This document shows, one piece after another, positions 50,962-59,301 of a DNA stretch of 64,000 bases. A program made the position numbers and the translations under genes. The stretch is taken from contig NZ_JAHDTI010000012.1 of NCBI RefSeq assembly GCF_018531495.1, positions 310,001 through 374,000 of the forward strand, read 5' to 3'. The stretch is from Nonomuraea sediminis. GTDB lineage: Bacteria > Actinomycetota > Actinomycetes > Streptosporangiales > Streptosporangiaceae. The notes under the pieces are model-generated. The model searched no databases. It saw only the letters and a program-made list of their open reading frames with translations, and had not been told where the DNA came from. The stretch's first letter is position 1. Each line of letters begins with the position of its first letter.

Positions 50962-51005
50962 TCATCCCATCTTGGTAGAATTGCTGGTCACGGGAGGTGT
51001 CTGTC

Positions 51006-52124
51006 GTGACGGCTACCCAGATCAGCGACCTCATCCTCGACCTGCAGGCCCGCGGCCTGCGGCTGGAGGCGCCGATGGAGCGGCGCACGGGCGGCGCCGG
51101 GCCCACCGACTGCGGAATGCTCTGGGTGGCGGGCCATCCCGTCACGGCGCCCACCGAGGGGATCGCCAAGGACTCGCCGTACACGCTGCGCGCCGAGGAC
51201 GACGGGTACGGCATCTACCGCGACGGGGTACGGCTGGCCGACGCCTCCGCCCAGCGCCGCCCGCGCTTCTACGACCTGAGCACCGCCGACGGCGTGCCGT
51301 ACTGGCAGATCGCGCTGCTGCACCTGGACTCGGTGGCCAGCACCGTCGTGCAGCACTGCGCCTACTGGGGCAACGACGACCAGTGCCGTTTCTGCGGGAT
51401 CGGCCTGTCGCTTGCCGCCGGCCGTACCATCGCGCGCAAGACGCCCGAGCAGCTGGCCGAGGTCGCGGTGGCGGCCCGCGATCTCGACGGCGCCGTCGAT
51501 GCCACCCTGACGACCGGCAGCACCCGGGGCATCGACCGCGGCGCCCTGTACGTGGCGCGCTGCGGCCAGGCCGTCAAGCGGGCCAGCGGGCTGCCCGTCG
51601 AGGCGCAGTTCGAGCCGCCCGTGGATCTGGACGTGATCGACGAGGTGGGCGCCATGGGCGTCGACTCGGTCGGCATCCACATCGAGACCTTCGACCCCGC
51701 CGTCCTGGCGCGCGTCGCGCCCGCCAAGGCCCGCACCGGCATCGAAGGCTACTTCACCGCGTGGGAGCGGGCGGTCGCGGTCTTCGGCGCCGGCCAGGTC
51801 TCCACCTACGTGATCCTCGGCATGGGGGAGGACCCCCAGGTGACGATCGAGGGCTGCAAACGGGCCGTCGACGCCGGCGTCTACCCGTTCCTGGTGCCGC
51901 TGCGGCCGGTCATCGGCACCCCCATGGCCGGCTGGAAGCCGCCGCCGAGCTCCTACACCCGGCCCATCTACGCCGAGGTCCTGGCCTACATGATCCGGCG
52001 CGGCATGACCTCGGCCACCACCACGGCGGGCTGCGCCCGCTGCCAGGCCTGCTCCGGCCTGAGCTCGATGGAGCCGGTGCTGCTCCAGATCGGCCCGCGC
52101 CCGCAAGCACGCCCGGAAGCCTGA
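51006..52124 (+). CDS. MSMEG_0568-type radical SAM protein
   Basis: This 372-residue radical SAM enzyme has an unusual cluster motif: C118-x8-C127-x2-C130 in CAYWGNDDQCRFCG instead of Cx3Cx2C. A second cysteine group (GCARCQACSG) near the C-terminus could bind an auxiliary cluster. The barrel includes LTTGSTRGIDRGA and MGVDSVGIHIETFDP. It matches the MSMEG_0568 family of Nit1C clusters. GTG 51006 is preceded by GGGAGG at 8 bases; GTG 50997 lies inside that site. The reaction is unknown. Confidence 0.9.
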   Translation: MTATQISDLILDLQARGLRLEAPMERRTGGAGPTDCGMLWVAGHPVTAPTEGIAKDSPYTLRAEDDGYGIYRDGVRLADASAQRRPRFYDLSTADGVPYWQIALLHLDSVASTVVQHCAYWGNDDQCRFCGIGLSLAAGRTIARKTPEQLAEVAVAARDLDGAVDATLTTGSTRGIDRGALYVARCGQAVKRASGLPVEAQFEPPVDLDVIDEVGAMGVDSVGIHIETFDPAVLARVAPAKARTGIEGYFTAWERAVAVFGAGQVSTYVILGMGEDPQVTIEGCKRAVDAGVYPFLVPLRPVIGTPMAGWKPPPSSYTRPIYAEVLAYMIRRGMTSATTTAGCARCQACSGLSSMEPVLLQIGPRPQARPEA

Positions 52125-52131
52125 GCCGCCC

Positions 52132-52593
52132 ATGCCTCAGACGCTCGGCACAGACTGCCACCCGGCCGCCACCGCGGACGAGCTGGCCGCCCACTACGCG
52201 GTACGGCGCCGCGTCTTCGTCGACGAGCAGCGCATCTTCCCCGGCTCCGACCGCGACGCCCGCGACGACGACCCGCGCACCATCCACGTCGTCGCCTACG
52301 CCGGTCACGCGGTCGGCGGCGCCGTGCGCCTCTACCCCCTGGACGGGGCCGGCCGTCGGTGGCAGGGCGACCGGCTGGCCGTCCTGCCGCAGCACCGCGC
52401 GCGCGGCCTGGGCGCCCCGCTGGTCAGGTACGCGGTCAAGACCGCGGCCGAGCACGGCGGCCTGGTGATGGTCGCCCACATCCAGCTGCGCAACGTCGGC
52501 TACTTCCAGCATCTGGGCTGGCACCGCGACGGCGAGGTGGAGATCTACGCCGGCCTGCCGCACCAGCCCATGGCGATCGACCTGCGCACCTGA
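52132..52593 (+). CDS. MSMEG_0567/Sll0786-type GNAT acetyltransferase
   Basis: This 153-residue GNAT protein has YAVRRRVFVDEQRIFPGSDRD near the start, HVVAYAGHAVGGAVRLYPLD, the acetyl-CoA loop QHRARGLGAPLVRYAVKTA and the tail NVGYFQHLGWHRDGEVEIYAGLPHQPM (in parts). This pattern is that of the nitrogen-starvation acetyltransferases of Nit1C clusters. It follows the radical SAM gene by 7 bases and is probably the last gene of the compound cluster. Confidence 0.88.
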   Translation: MPQTLGTDCHPAATADELAAHYAVRRRVFVDEQRIFPGSDRDARDDDPRTIHVVAYAGHAVGGAVRLYPLDGAGRRWQGDRLAVLPQHRARGLGAPLVRYAVKTAAEHGGLVMVAHIQLRNVGYFQHLGWHRDGEVEIYAGLPHQPMAIDLRT

Positions 52594-52599
52594 ACGGGC

Positions 52600-53574
52600 T
52601 CAGACCAGGGCCAGCTGCGGGTAGCGCGGCTCGTGGCGGGAAGGCGCGGCAGGGCCGTAGCGCAGGCCGTACATCCGGCTCAGCTGGGCGATCTGCCCGG
52701 TGATGCGGCCCTCGTAGGTGGGGGAGGGCAGCCCGGCGTCGTCGTAGAGCTCCTCGTAGCGCTCCAGCAGGTGCGGGTGCGCCTCGGCCAGCCAGGCCAG
52801 GTACCACTGGCGGGTGCCGGGCGGCAGGCGCAGCACGATCGCCTCCACCCCGGAGGCGCCGGCGGCGGCGATGCGGCGCACAGTGGCGTCCAGCTGGTCG
52901 GCCGCGTCGCTGAGCAGCGGCAGCACCGGCGCCATCAGCACCCGGCAGTCCACCCCTGCCTCGGCCAGCGCCGAGACCAGCTCCAGCCGGGCCCGGCCGT
53001 TGAGCGCGCCGGGCTCGACGCCGCGGCGGATGCGCTCGTCGACGAACGCGATCGAGATCGCCACCTGCGCGCCGGCCGCGGCCAGCAGCGGGGCGTCGCG
53101 CAGGATCAGCGGGCCCTTGGTGTAGACGGTGACCGGCACGGCCGCCTCGGCCAGCGCGTCGATCACGCCCGGCATCAGCCGGTAGGTCTCCTCCGCGGGC
53201 TGGTAGCAGTCGCCACCGACCCCGACAGCGACCGGCTCGCCGCAGAAACGGGCCAGCTCGGCCCGCAGCCTGGCCACGGTGTTGGGCCTGACCACGATGC
53301 GCGTGTCGAAGTCGCGCCCGGCGTCCAGCCCGAGCCGCAGATGGCCGGCGCGGGCACCGCAACCGCGGCAGGCATGGGCGCAGCCGCGGTAGGGGGAGAT
53401 CGCCCACCGCTGCGCGATGCCCGCGGTCTGCGGCACCCGCTCGATCACCGTCTTGGCCTGCATCTCGTAGAAGCCGTCGCGCATCAGCGCCCGCCGCTCG
53501 ATCAGCGGACGTTCGTCGGCGGCCTCGACAAGTGGAAGCGCATCCCAACCCACACCACCAAATGGAACACGCAT
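52600..53574 (-). CDS. Rv2578c-family radical SAM protein
   Basis: This 324-residue radical SAM protein has a canonical C65-x3-C69-x2-C72 motif in YRGCAHACRGCGAR, resembling the SplB-like Rv2578c family. AVGVGGDCYQPAEETY and VTVYTKGPLILRDAPLL (in parts) are family segments. The family's function is not settled. It converges on the GNAT gene with six bases between stops. It probably does not belong to the compound cluster because it is widespread in actinomycetes. Confidence 0.9.
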   Translation of the reverse strand: MRVPFGGVGWDALPLVEAADERPLIERRALMRDGFYEMQAKTVIERVPQTAGIAQRWAISPYRGCAHACRGCGARAGHLRLGLDAGRDFDTRIVVRPNTVARLRAELARFCGEPVAVGVGGDCYQPAEETYRLMPGVIDALAEAAVPVTVYTKGPLILRDAPLLAAAGAQVAISIAFVDERIRRGVEPGALNGRARLELVSALAEAGVDCRVLMAPVLPLLSDAADQLDATVRRIAAAGASGVEAIVLRLPPGTRQWYLAWLAEAHPHLLERYEELYDDAGLPSPTYEGRITGQIAQLSRMYGLRYGPAAPSRHEPRYPQLALV

Positions 53575-53641
53575 TCGACTCCCTTTTCAAGCTACTCCCG
53601 GTAGACTGGTACGCCCGTACCACTTTTGGAGTGCACCACCC

Positions 53642-53965
53642 ATGGCCTGGATCCTGCTCGCCTTCGCCATCGCCACGGAGATCCTGGCGACCTCCGCACT
53701 CAAACTCAGCGACGGCCTGACCAGCCTGCCCTGGTCCATCGTGACCACCACCGGCTACATCGCCTCGTTCGTGCTGCTGGCCCGCGCCCTGAAACTCCAG
53801 CTCGACATGGGCACCGCCTACGCCGTATGGTCGGGCGTCGGCACCGCCGCCATCGCCCTGATCGGCTTCCTGTTCATGGGGGAGAGCCTGACCCCCCTCA
53901 AGATCGGCGGCATCCTGCTCATCATCGGCGGCGTCATCGTCCTGAACCTGGCAGGTGCCCATTGA
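53642..53965 (+). CDS. SMR family efflux protein (EmrE/QacE-like)
   Basis: This 107-residue protein has four membrane helices. E13 in AIATEILATSALK is the conserved proton/drug-binding glutamate of small multidrug resistance transporters, and YAVWSGVGTAAIALIGFLFMGE (in parts) is the signature third helix. The gene begins 68 bases after the divergent radical SAM start and is followed by an overlapping TetR gene, the usual efflux-repressor pair. Confidence 0.94.
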   Translation: MAWILLAFAIATEILATSALKLSDGLTSLPWSIVTTTGYIASFVLLARALKLQLDMGTAYAVWSGVGTAAIALIGFLFMGESLTPLKIGGILLIIGGVIVLNLAGAH

Positions 53966-54525
53966 CCGACACCACCCCGCACGAGACACGCCCGCCACAG
54001 GAACGCGGCCGGCGACGCCGCGCCGCGCTGCTGGAAGCGGCCGTCGACCTGCTGACCGAGGGCGGGTTCGCCGCCGTCAGCCACCGCGCCGTCGCCCAGC
54101 GCGCCGGCCTGCCACTGGCGGCCACCACCTACTACTTCGCCTCCCGCGACCAGCTGCTGTCAGAGGCCTTCGCCCAGCTCGTCGACGACGAACTGGCCGC
54201 CACCCGCACCCTCATCACCCGCCACGGCCTGACCCACCTGGCCGCCTACATGGCCCCCGACCGCAACCGCCAGCTCGGCCTGTGGGAGCTGTACGTGCAC
54301 GCCGGCCGCGACCCCGCCCTGCAGCAGATCGCCCGCCGCTGGACCGACGGCTGCGTGGCCACCGTCGCCGACGCCCTCGGCCTGCCCCCCGACGACCCCC
54401 GCGCCCGCCTGCTCTACACCACCATCAGCGCCCTGTGGCTGGAACACGTCGTCGAGCAACGCCCCCTGCAGCAATCCCAGGCACTCCTCGAAGCCGCCCT
54501 GAAAATGTGTTCACACCCCCAATAA
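53962..54525 (+). CDS. TetR family regulator
   Basis: This 187-residue regulator has the TetR helix-turn-helix FAAVSHRAVAQRAGLPLAATTYYFASRDQL (in parts). The TTG start at 53962 overlaps the SMR stop (TTGA), so both genes are co-translated. It is the presumed repressor of the SMR gene. The ligand pocket shows no diagnostic residues. Confidence 0.9.
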   Translation: MTDTTPHETRPPQERGRRRRAALLEAAVDLLTEGGFAAVSHRAVAQRAGLPLAATTYYFASRDQLLSEAFAQLVDDELAATRTLITRHGLTHLAAYMAPDRNRQLGLWELYVHAGRDPALQQIARRWTDGCVATVADALGLPPDDPRARLLYTTISALWLEHVVEQRPLQQSQALLEAALKMCSHPQ

Positions 54526-54539
54526 CCGATCACTACACT
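54510..54539 (+). promoter_or_regulatory. Leaderless promoter of the GNAT-DUF952 pair
   Basis: TTCACA (54510-54515), 18 bases, TACACT (54534-54539), then six bases to the GTG at 54546. No ribosome-binding site is present, supporting leaderless translation. The -35 overlaps the end of the TetR coding sequence. Confidence 0.5.
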
Positions 54540-54545
54540 GCGGAC

Positions 54546-55106
54546 GTGCTCAAACCCACCTACCCGATCATCACCCAGCGGCTCGTCCTGCGCCCCTTCA
54601 CCCCCGACGATCTGCACTCCCTGCACGCCTACGTATCCCGCCCCGACGTCACCCGCTACCTGTACTGGGACCCCCGCGACCTCGACGCCGCCCGCACCGA
54701 CCTGGACAAGAAGATCACCCGCGTCGCGCTGCACGACGAAGGCGACGCCATCGACCTGGCCATCACCCTGCGCGACAGCGGCGCCCTCATCGGCAACACC
54801 ATGCTCGTCTGGACCAGCAAGCACAACCGCCAGGGCGAGGTCGGCTACATCCTGCACCCCGACCACCACGGCCACGGCTACGCCGCCGAAGCCTCCCGCG
54901 AGATGCTCCGCCTCGGCTTCGACGGCCTGGACCTGCACCGCATCGTCGGCCGCCTGGACGCCCGCAACGCCGCCTCGGCCCGCGTCCTGGAAAAACTCGG
55001 CATGCGCCGCGAAGCCCTCTTCGTGGACAACGAGTTCGTCAAGGGGGAGTGGGCCTCCGAACTCGACTACGCCATCCTGCGCAGCGAATGGGACGCCACC
55101 ACGTGA
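54546..55106 (+). CDS. RimJ/RimL-type GNAT acetyltransferase
   Basis: This 186-residue N-acetyltransferase has ITQRLVLRPFTPDDLHSLHAYVSRPDVTRYL (in parts), EVGYILHPDHHGHGYAAEASREML (in parts) and LDARNAASARVLEKLGMRREA (in parts), the ribosomal-protein/antibiotic acetyltransferase pattern. The GTG at 54546 is the start. The stop overlaps the DUF952 start by GTGA. Confidence 0.92.
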   Translation: MLKPTYPIITQRLVLRPFTPDDLHSLHAYVSRPDVTRYLYWDPRDLDAARTDLDKKITRVALHDEGDAIDLAITLRDSGALIGNTMLVWTSKHNRQGEVGYILHPDHHGHGYAAEASREMLRLGFDGLDLHRIVGRLDARNAASARVLEKLGMRREALFVDNEFVKGEWASELDYAILRSEWDATT

Positions 55107-55408
55107 GCATCCTGCACCTGGCCCTGGCCGCCGACTGGCAGGCGGCCCGGCCCACGGGCCACTACACGATCTCCACCCTCGGCCGCACCCTGCAGCAGGT
55201 GGGCTTCATCCACTGCAGCCGCGACCGCGCCCAGCTCGACCAGGTCGCCACCACCTTCTACAGCCACGTGAGCGACCCGCTGCTGATCCTGGAGATCGAC
55301 CCCGCCGGGCTGGACGTCCGCCTCGAAGGCGGCTTCCCCCACCTGTACGGGCCGCTACCGGTCGGCGCGGTCACCGCCGTGCACCCCTACGCGCACAGCA
55401 CCCGCTGA
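55103..55408 (+). CDS. DUF952 family protein
   Basis: This 101-residue protein has the DUF952 pattern ILHLALAADWQAARPTGHY, GFIHCSRDRAQLDQVA and FPHLYGPLPVGAVTAVHPY. Function is unknown; structurally it may resemble ADP-ribosyltransferase-type folds. It is translationally coupled to the GNAT gene. Its last 22 bases overlap the convergent permease gene. Confidence 0.9.
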   Translation: MSILHLALAADWQAARPTGHYTISTLGRTLQQVGFIHCSRDRAQLDQVATTFYSHVSDPLLILEIDPAGLDVRLEGGFPHLYGPLPVGAVTAVHPYAHSTR

Positions 55409-56190
55409 ATCCGGCCCGCCGCGAACCACAACCCGGCCACCGTCATCACCCCCAGATAAACGGCATGGCCGGCCAGCGCCCATGACGGCTGCCCCAACGC
55501 CAGCCCCCGCACCAGCTCCACCGCGTGATACAGCGGCGTGGCCACCACCACCGCCTCCAGCACCGGCGGATAGTCACCCACCGGGGCAAAAGTGCCGGAG
55601 AACAGGAACAGCGAGAACTGCGCCGCGTTCAGCAGGTCGAAATCCTGCCAGCCGCGCAGCAGCGTCGACATCGCCATCCCCGCCGCGCCGAAGGCCAACC
55701 CCACCAGCATCGTCGCGGGAAAGGCCGCCAGCGCCCACACCGGCTCGGCCAGCCCCAGCGCCACCATCACCGCCAAGAACGCCGCGGTGTAGAACGAGCT
55801 GCGGATCATCGCCCAGCTCAGCTCGCCCACCGCCACCTCCACCGGCCGCACCGGCGTGGCCAGGATCGCCTCGAAGGTCTTGGCGTACTTCATCTTGAAG
55901 AAGAAGTTGAACGTCGTTTCGGCCAGCGCCCCGTTCATCGCCGAGGCCGCCAGCATCGCCGGCGCCACGAACACCGCATACGACACCACCTGCCCATCGC
56001 CCAGCGGGATGCGCCCCACCAGAGCGCCCACCCCCACCCCGATCGACAGCAGGTACAGCAGCGGCTCGAAGAACCCCGACACCAGAACCAGCCAGTAGGA
56101 CGCCCCCGAACGCAACGCCCCCACATTGCGGCCGACCACCGCACCCACCCGGCCCGCCGACACGTGCCGGACCACCGCAACAGTCACCAT
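55387..56190 (-). CDS. ABC-2 exporter permease (second subunit)
   Basis: This 267-residue six-helix permease resembles the NodJ/lipooligosaccharide exporter group. FFEPLLYLLSIGVGVGALVG is near the first helix; MNGALAETTFNFFFKMKYAKTFEAILATPV (in parts) is the typical cytoplasmic loop. The gene begins three bases after the first permease stop, so the ATPase and two different permeases form one operon. Confidence 0.93.
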   Translation of the reverse strand: MVTVAVVRHVSAGRVGAVVGRNVGALRSGASYWLVLVSGFFEPLLYLLSIGVGVGALVGRIPLGDGQVVSYAVFVAPAMLAASAMNGALAETTFNFFFKMKYAKTFEAILATPVRPVEVAVGELSWAMIRSSFYTAAFLAVMVALGLAEPVWALAAFPATMLVGLAFGAAGMAMSTLLRGWQDFDLLNAAQFSLFLFSGTFAPVGDYPPVLEAVVVATPLYHAVELVRGLALGQPSWALAGHAVYLGVMTVAGLWFAAGRIQRVLCA

Positions 56191-56193
56191 CGC

Positions 56194-56952
56194 CTAGTCC
56201 TGAAGTCGTCTACGGAACGCCCACCCGGCCCACCACATCCCGGCCAGCGCGAACACCACCAGATACCCCACGTGCGCCCACCACGGCCACGGCGGAGCCG
56301 CCCCCATCGTCGCCGCCCGGCACAACGCCACCCCATGCCACAACGGCGAGGCGTACGCCAGCGGCCGCACCAGCGCCGGCAACTGCTCCACCGGGAAGAA
56401 CACCCCCGCGAACAACGTCGAGGGGATCATCACGAACCGAAACAGCAGCGCGAAATAGCTGTCATGGTCGATCGTCGCGGAGAACGCCGTCACCGGAGCC
56501 GCCACCGACAGCGCGAGCAACCCCGCCACCAGCGGCGTCACCAGCGCCCACGGCGAACCCAGCACCCCGAAGGCCGCCACGATCGCCAGGAACACCAGCA
56601 CCGCCACCTCGATGCGGAACACGATGTACAGCAACCAGCCGCCGATCATGTCCCGCACCGACACCCGCGTGGCGTACATCGCGTGCGCGCCCCGCGTCCA
56701 CTTGAACTCGCCCAGCACGCTGTAGGTGCACTCACCCACCGCCATCTGGAACGCCGTCGCCGCCAGCACCCCCGGCACGATCCACGCCACGTACGGCACG
56801 CCCTGCACCGTGCCCACGTAACCGCCCAGCCCCAGCCCGATACTGGCCAGGAACAACACCGGCAGCACGAACGAGGAGAACAGCGAGGCCCGCCACAACC
56901 GCTTGTACAACGTCAGGTGCCGCTCCAGCACCGCGACCGTCGGATGCGCCAT
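56194..56952 (-). CDS. ABC-2 exporter permease (first subunit)
   Basis: This 252-residue membrane protein is paralogous to the next one. It contains FLASIGLGLGGYVGTVQGVPYVAWIVPG (in parts), MAVGECTYSVLGEFKWTRGAHAMYAT (in parts), matching the ECT/FKWxR pattern of NodJ-type permeases. ATPase stop and permease start share one base (TGATG). Confidence 0.93.
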   Translation of the reverse strand: MAHPTVAVLERHLTLYKRLWRASLFSSFVLPVLFLASIGLGLGGYVGTVQGVPYVAWIVPGVLAATAFQMAVGECTYSVLGEFKWTRGAHAMYATRVSVRDMIGGWLLYIVFRIEVAVLVFLAIVAAFGVLGSPWALVTPLVAGLLALSVAAPVTAFSATIDHDSYFALLFRFVMIPSTLFAGVFFPVEQLPALVRPLAYASPLWHGVALCRAATMGAAPPWPWWAHVGYLVVFALAGMWWAGWAFRRRLQD

Positions 56953-57884
56953 CAGTCCACCAACGTCCGGCCGGTCAGATGCAGGAACACATCCTCCAGC
57001 GACGAGCGGCGCACCAGCACGCTCGAGGGCACCAGCTCCCGCCGGTGCACCTCCGACACCGCCGCGTCGCCGTCCTTGGCATACAGCAGGATCCGGTCGG
57101 GCAGCACATCCACCCGATCACCCACCCCGCCCAGCTTGCCGACGAACCCGGAAAGCGCCTCATCGCCGAACCGCAGCTCCACCACCTCGGGGGAGGAGTA
57201 TTCGGCGATCAGATCCCGCGGCGAACCCTCGGCCACGATCCGCCCGCCGTCCATCACCACCAGCCGATCGCACAACTGCTCGGCCTCGTCCATGTAGTGC
57301 GTGGTCAGCACCAGCGTCTTGCCCCGCTGCTTGAGCCGGAACAACCGCTCCCACAACAGGTGACGCGCCTGCGGATCCAGACCCGTCGTCGGCTCGTCCA
57401 GCAGCACCAGATCAGGGTCGTTGATCATCGCCCGCGCGATCGTCAGCCGCCGCTTCATCCCGCCCGACAACGGCTCCACCTTGCTGGAGGCCTTGTCGGT
57501 CAGCTGCGCGAACTCCAGCATCTCCTGCGCCTTCTCACGCGCCTGCGCCCGGGAGATCCCGAAATACCGCGCATACGTGGTGAGGTTCTCCCGCACCGTC
57601 AGATCGGGATCCAGGTTGTCCAGCTGCGGGCACACCCCCAGCCGCGACCGGATCCGCGGCCCGTCCTTGACCGGGTCGAGCCCCAGGATCCGCAGCTCAC
57701 CGGCCGACGGCAGCGACACGCACGCCACCATCCGCATCGTGGAGGACTTACCCGCCCCGTTGGGCCCCAGAAAGCCGAACGCCTCACCCGGAGCCACCTC
57801 CAGGTCGATCCCGTCGACCGCGGTGAAGTCGCCGAAGCGCTTCACCAAGCCACGCGCATAGATAAGAGGTTGCTCACCAGACAC
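56952..57884 (-). CDS. ABC exporter ATPase (NodI-like)
   Basis: This 310-residue ATPase has Walker A GPNGAGKSS (from residue 40), signature LSGGMKRRLTIARAM, Walker B LVLLDEPTTGLD and H-loop TTHYMDEAEQL. The GTG at 57884 is preceded by TATGGT at 8 bases, suggesting leaderless expression. With two different permeases it resembles nodulation-factor or lipooligosaccharide exporters; the actual cargo is unknown. Confidence 0.94.
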   Translation of the reverse strand: MSGEQPLIYARGLVKRFGDFTAVDGIDLEVAPGEAFGFLGPNGAGKSSTMRMVACVSLPSAGELRILGLDPVKDGPRIRSRLGVCPQLDNLDPDLTVRENLTTYARYFGISRAQAREKAQEMLEFAQLTDKASSKVEPLSGGMKRRLTIARAMINDPDLVLLDEPTTGLDPQARHLLWERLFRLKQRGKTLVLTTHYMDEAEQLCDRLVVMDGGRIVAEGSPRDLIAEYSSPEVVELRFGDEALSGFVGKLGGVGDRVDVLPDRILLYAKDGDAAVSEVHRRELVPSSVLVRRSSLEDVFLHLTGRTLVD

Positions 57885-57940
57885 GACGTCAGACCATAAC
57901 CAACGCCACCGACACTTCCGCAACCGATTAAATAGCGGCC

Positions 57941-58297
57941 ATGGACCCGCGCTCAGCCGCCCGCCGCTTCGCCGACACCTGGCAACACGGCTGGACCCAC
58001 CACGACGTCGAGGCCATCCTCACCCTCTACGCCGACGACGCCGTGCACACCTCCATGCCGTTCCGGCCACCCCACCGCGGCAAACACGCCATCGCCGACT
58101 ACATCCGCTGGTCCTTCGAAGACGAGACCGACCCGCACGTCACCTTCGCCACGCCGCTGGTCGACGGCGACAGAGCCGCCATCGAATTCCGCGTCACCAC
58201 CGCCGCCGGCGACCTGGCCGGCTGCGTGTTCGTCCGCTTCGACGCCGACGGCCTGGCCGTCGACACCCGCGACTACTGGCACACCGGCCAGGACTAA
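57941..58297 (+). CDS. SnoaL/NTF2-like protein
   Basis: This 118-residue protein has the NTF2-like cone fold pattern (ADTWQHGWTHHDVEAILTLYADDAVHTS in parts; HRGKHAIADYIRWSF; DTRDYWHTGQD). These small proteins are ketosteroid-isomerase-like enzymes or ligand binders. TTAAAT followed by seven bases before the ATG suggests a leaderless promoter. It is divergent from the ABC exporter; the stop overlaps the convergent zinc-ribbon gene by four bases. Confidence 0.88.
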   Translation: MDPRSAARRFADTWQHGWTHHDVEAILTLYADDAVHTSMPFRPPHRGKHAIADYIRWSFEDETDPHVTFATPLVDGDRAAIEFRVTTAAGDLAGCVFVRFDADGLAVDTRDYWHTGQD

Positions 58298-58560
58298 CGC
58301 GCGGACGGCACCCGCGTCGGCAACTGCGGCGCCTGGCCCACCCGGACCGGCTGCTGCGGAGCCTGCTGCACCGGCTGAGGCACCGGAGCCGGGGGAGTGG
58401 CCACCTGCTGCACCTGCTGCTGCGTACGCTCCGCCGGAGCCGCGCACCTGCAGTAGCCGTTCGTCACGATCAGCCGCCCCCGCATGGCCGTGTAGGCCTC
58501 ACGCCCGGAGCCCGGCAGGACCCCCTGGCACACCGGGCATAACACCGACTGGTTCCCCAC
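58294..58560 (-). CDS. Small zinc-ribbon-like protein with Gln/Pro tail
   Basis: This is an 88-residue protein. VLCPVCQGVL and GYCRCAAPAE give a C-x2-C ... C-x-C set suited to one zinc. The remainder is low complexity, rich in Gln, Pro and Val (TQQQVQQVATPPAPVPQPVQ). The GTG at 58560 has AGAGGAGC upstream. No family recognised; it is possibly an adaptor or nucleic-acid-binding protein. Confidence 0.75.
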   Translation of the reverse strand: MGNQSVLCPVCQGVLPGSGREAYTAMRGRLIVTNGYCRCAAPAERTQQQVQQVATPPAPVPQPVQQAPQQPVRVGQAPQLPTRVPSAR

Positions 58561-58771
58561 GTCCCGCTCCTCTCGCGGTGGTACAGCAGAATCCCACCCT
58601 AAATCCCCACATCGCGTCGCGGTCACGGAATCAACAGGCCGTCAAAACACCCGTCAACCGCCGCGGCCCCCGCACCCGCGATCCAGCCCTAGCACGGTAC
58701 ACGGGCCCCCGCGGCCCGCCGCGCCCGGGGTGGCGGCGGCCCGCCGTACCTGCGAAAACACCACAGACAGA

Positions 58772-58797
58772 CAGTCCAAACTGAACAGCCCAGACTG
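58772..58797. promoter_or_regulatory. Candidate MarR operator
   Basis: CAGTC (58772-58776) and GACTG (58793-58797) form an inverted repeat with 21 bases between arm centres, 21 bases upstream of the MarR ATG. Sequence around it is AT-richer than its surroundings. Autoregulation is an inference. Confidence 0.35.
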
Positions 58798-58817
58798 AAG
58801 GATCTAGCGTGGGACCC

Positions 58818-59258
58818 ATGGAACACCCCACGTCCGCCTCCGCCGTCCAAGCGGCACGCGACGTGCGCGTGGTCTTCAGCCGCCTGCGCCGCCGCCTGCG
58901 CGAAGCCCACGACACCCGCGAACTCACCCCCTCACAAACCGCCGTCCTCAGCAGACTCGACAAAGACGGCCCCGCCTCCACCAGCGACCTGGCCGCCGCA
59001 GAACGCGTCCGACCCCAATCCATGGCCGCCACCCTCGCCGCCCTCGACGAACGCGGCCTCATCCAACGCCACCCCGACCCCGCCGACGGCCGCCGCCAGC
59101 TCATCAGCCTCAGCCCCGCCGCCCGCACCTTCATCGACGACAACCGCCAGGCACGCGAAGAATGGCTCGCCCGCGCCATGCACGACCACTTCACAGAAGA
59201 CGAACGCCAAACCGTCATCCACGCCATGACCCTGCTCGACAAACTCACCCGACCGTGA
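58818..59258 (+). CDS. MarR family transcriptional regulator
   Basis: This 146-residue winged-helix protein has LTPSQTAVLSRLDKDGPASTSDLAAAERVRPQSMAATLAAL (in parts) and the wing RHPDPADGRRQLISLSPAARTF. The ATG at 58818 is chosen over GTG 58809. No divergent target gene is present, so it probably regulates itself and unlinked genes. A hairpin terminator follows at 59302. Confidence 0.92.
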   Translation: MEHPTSASAVQAARDVRVVFSRLRRRLREAHDTRELTPSQTAVLSRLDKDGPASTSDLAAAERVRPQSMAATLAALDERGLIQRHPDPADGRRQLISLSPAARTFIDDNRQAREEWLARAMHDHFTEDERQTVIHAMTLLDKLTRP

Positions 59259-59301
59259 TGGACCGCAGGACACCTCCGCCCTCCTGGCCACCCTCAACCC
59301 G

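Noticed and set aside
50939..50962. CCTCACA as a possible fourth ECF41 promoter upstream of the radical SAM gene
   Set aside because: The bases 16 positions later do not give (C/T)GTCGG, so the -10 box is absent.
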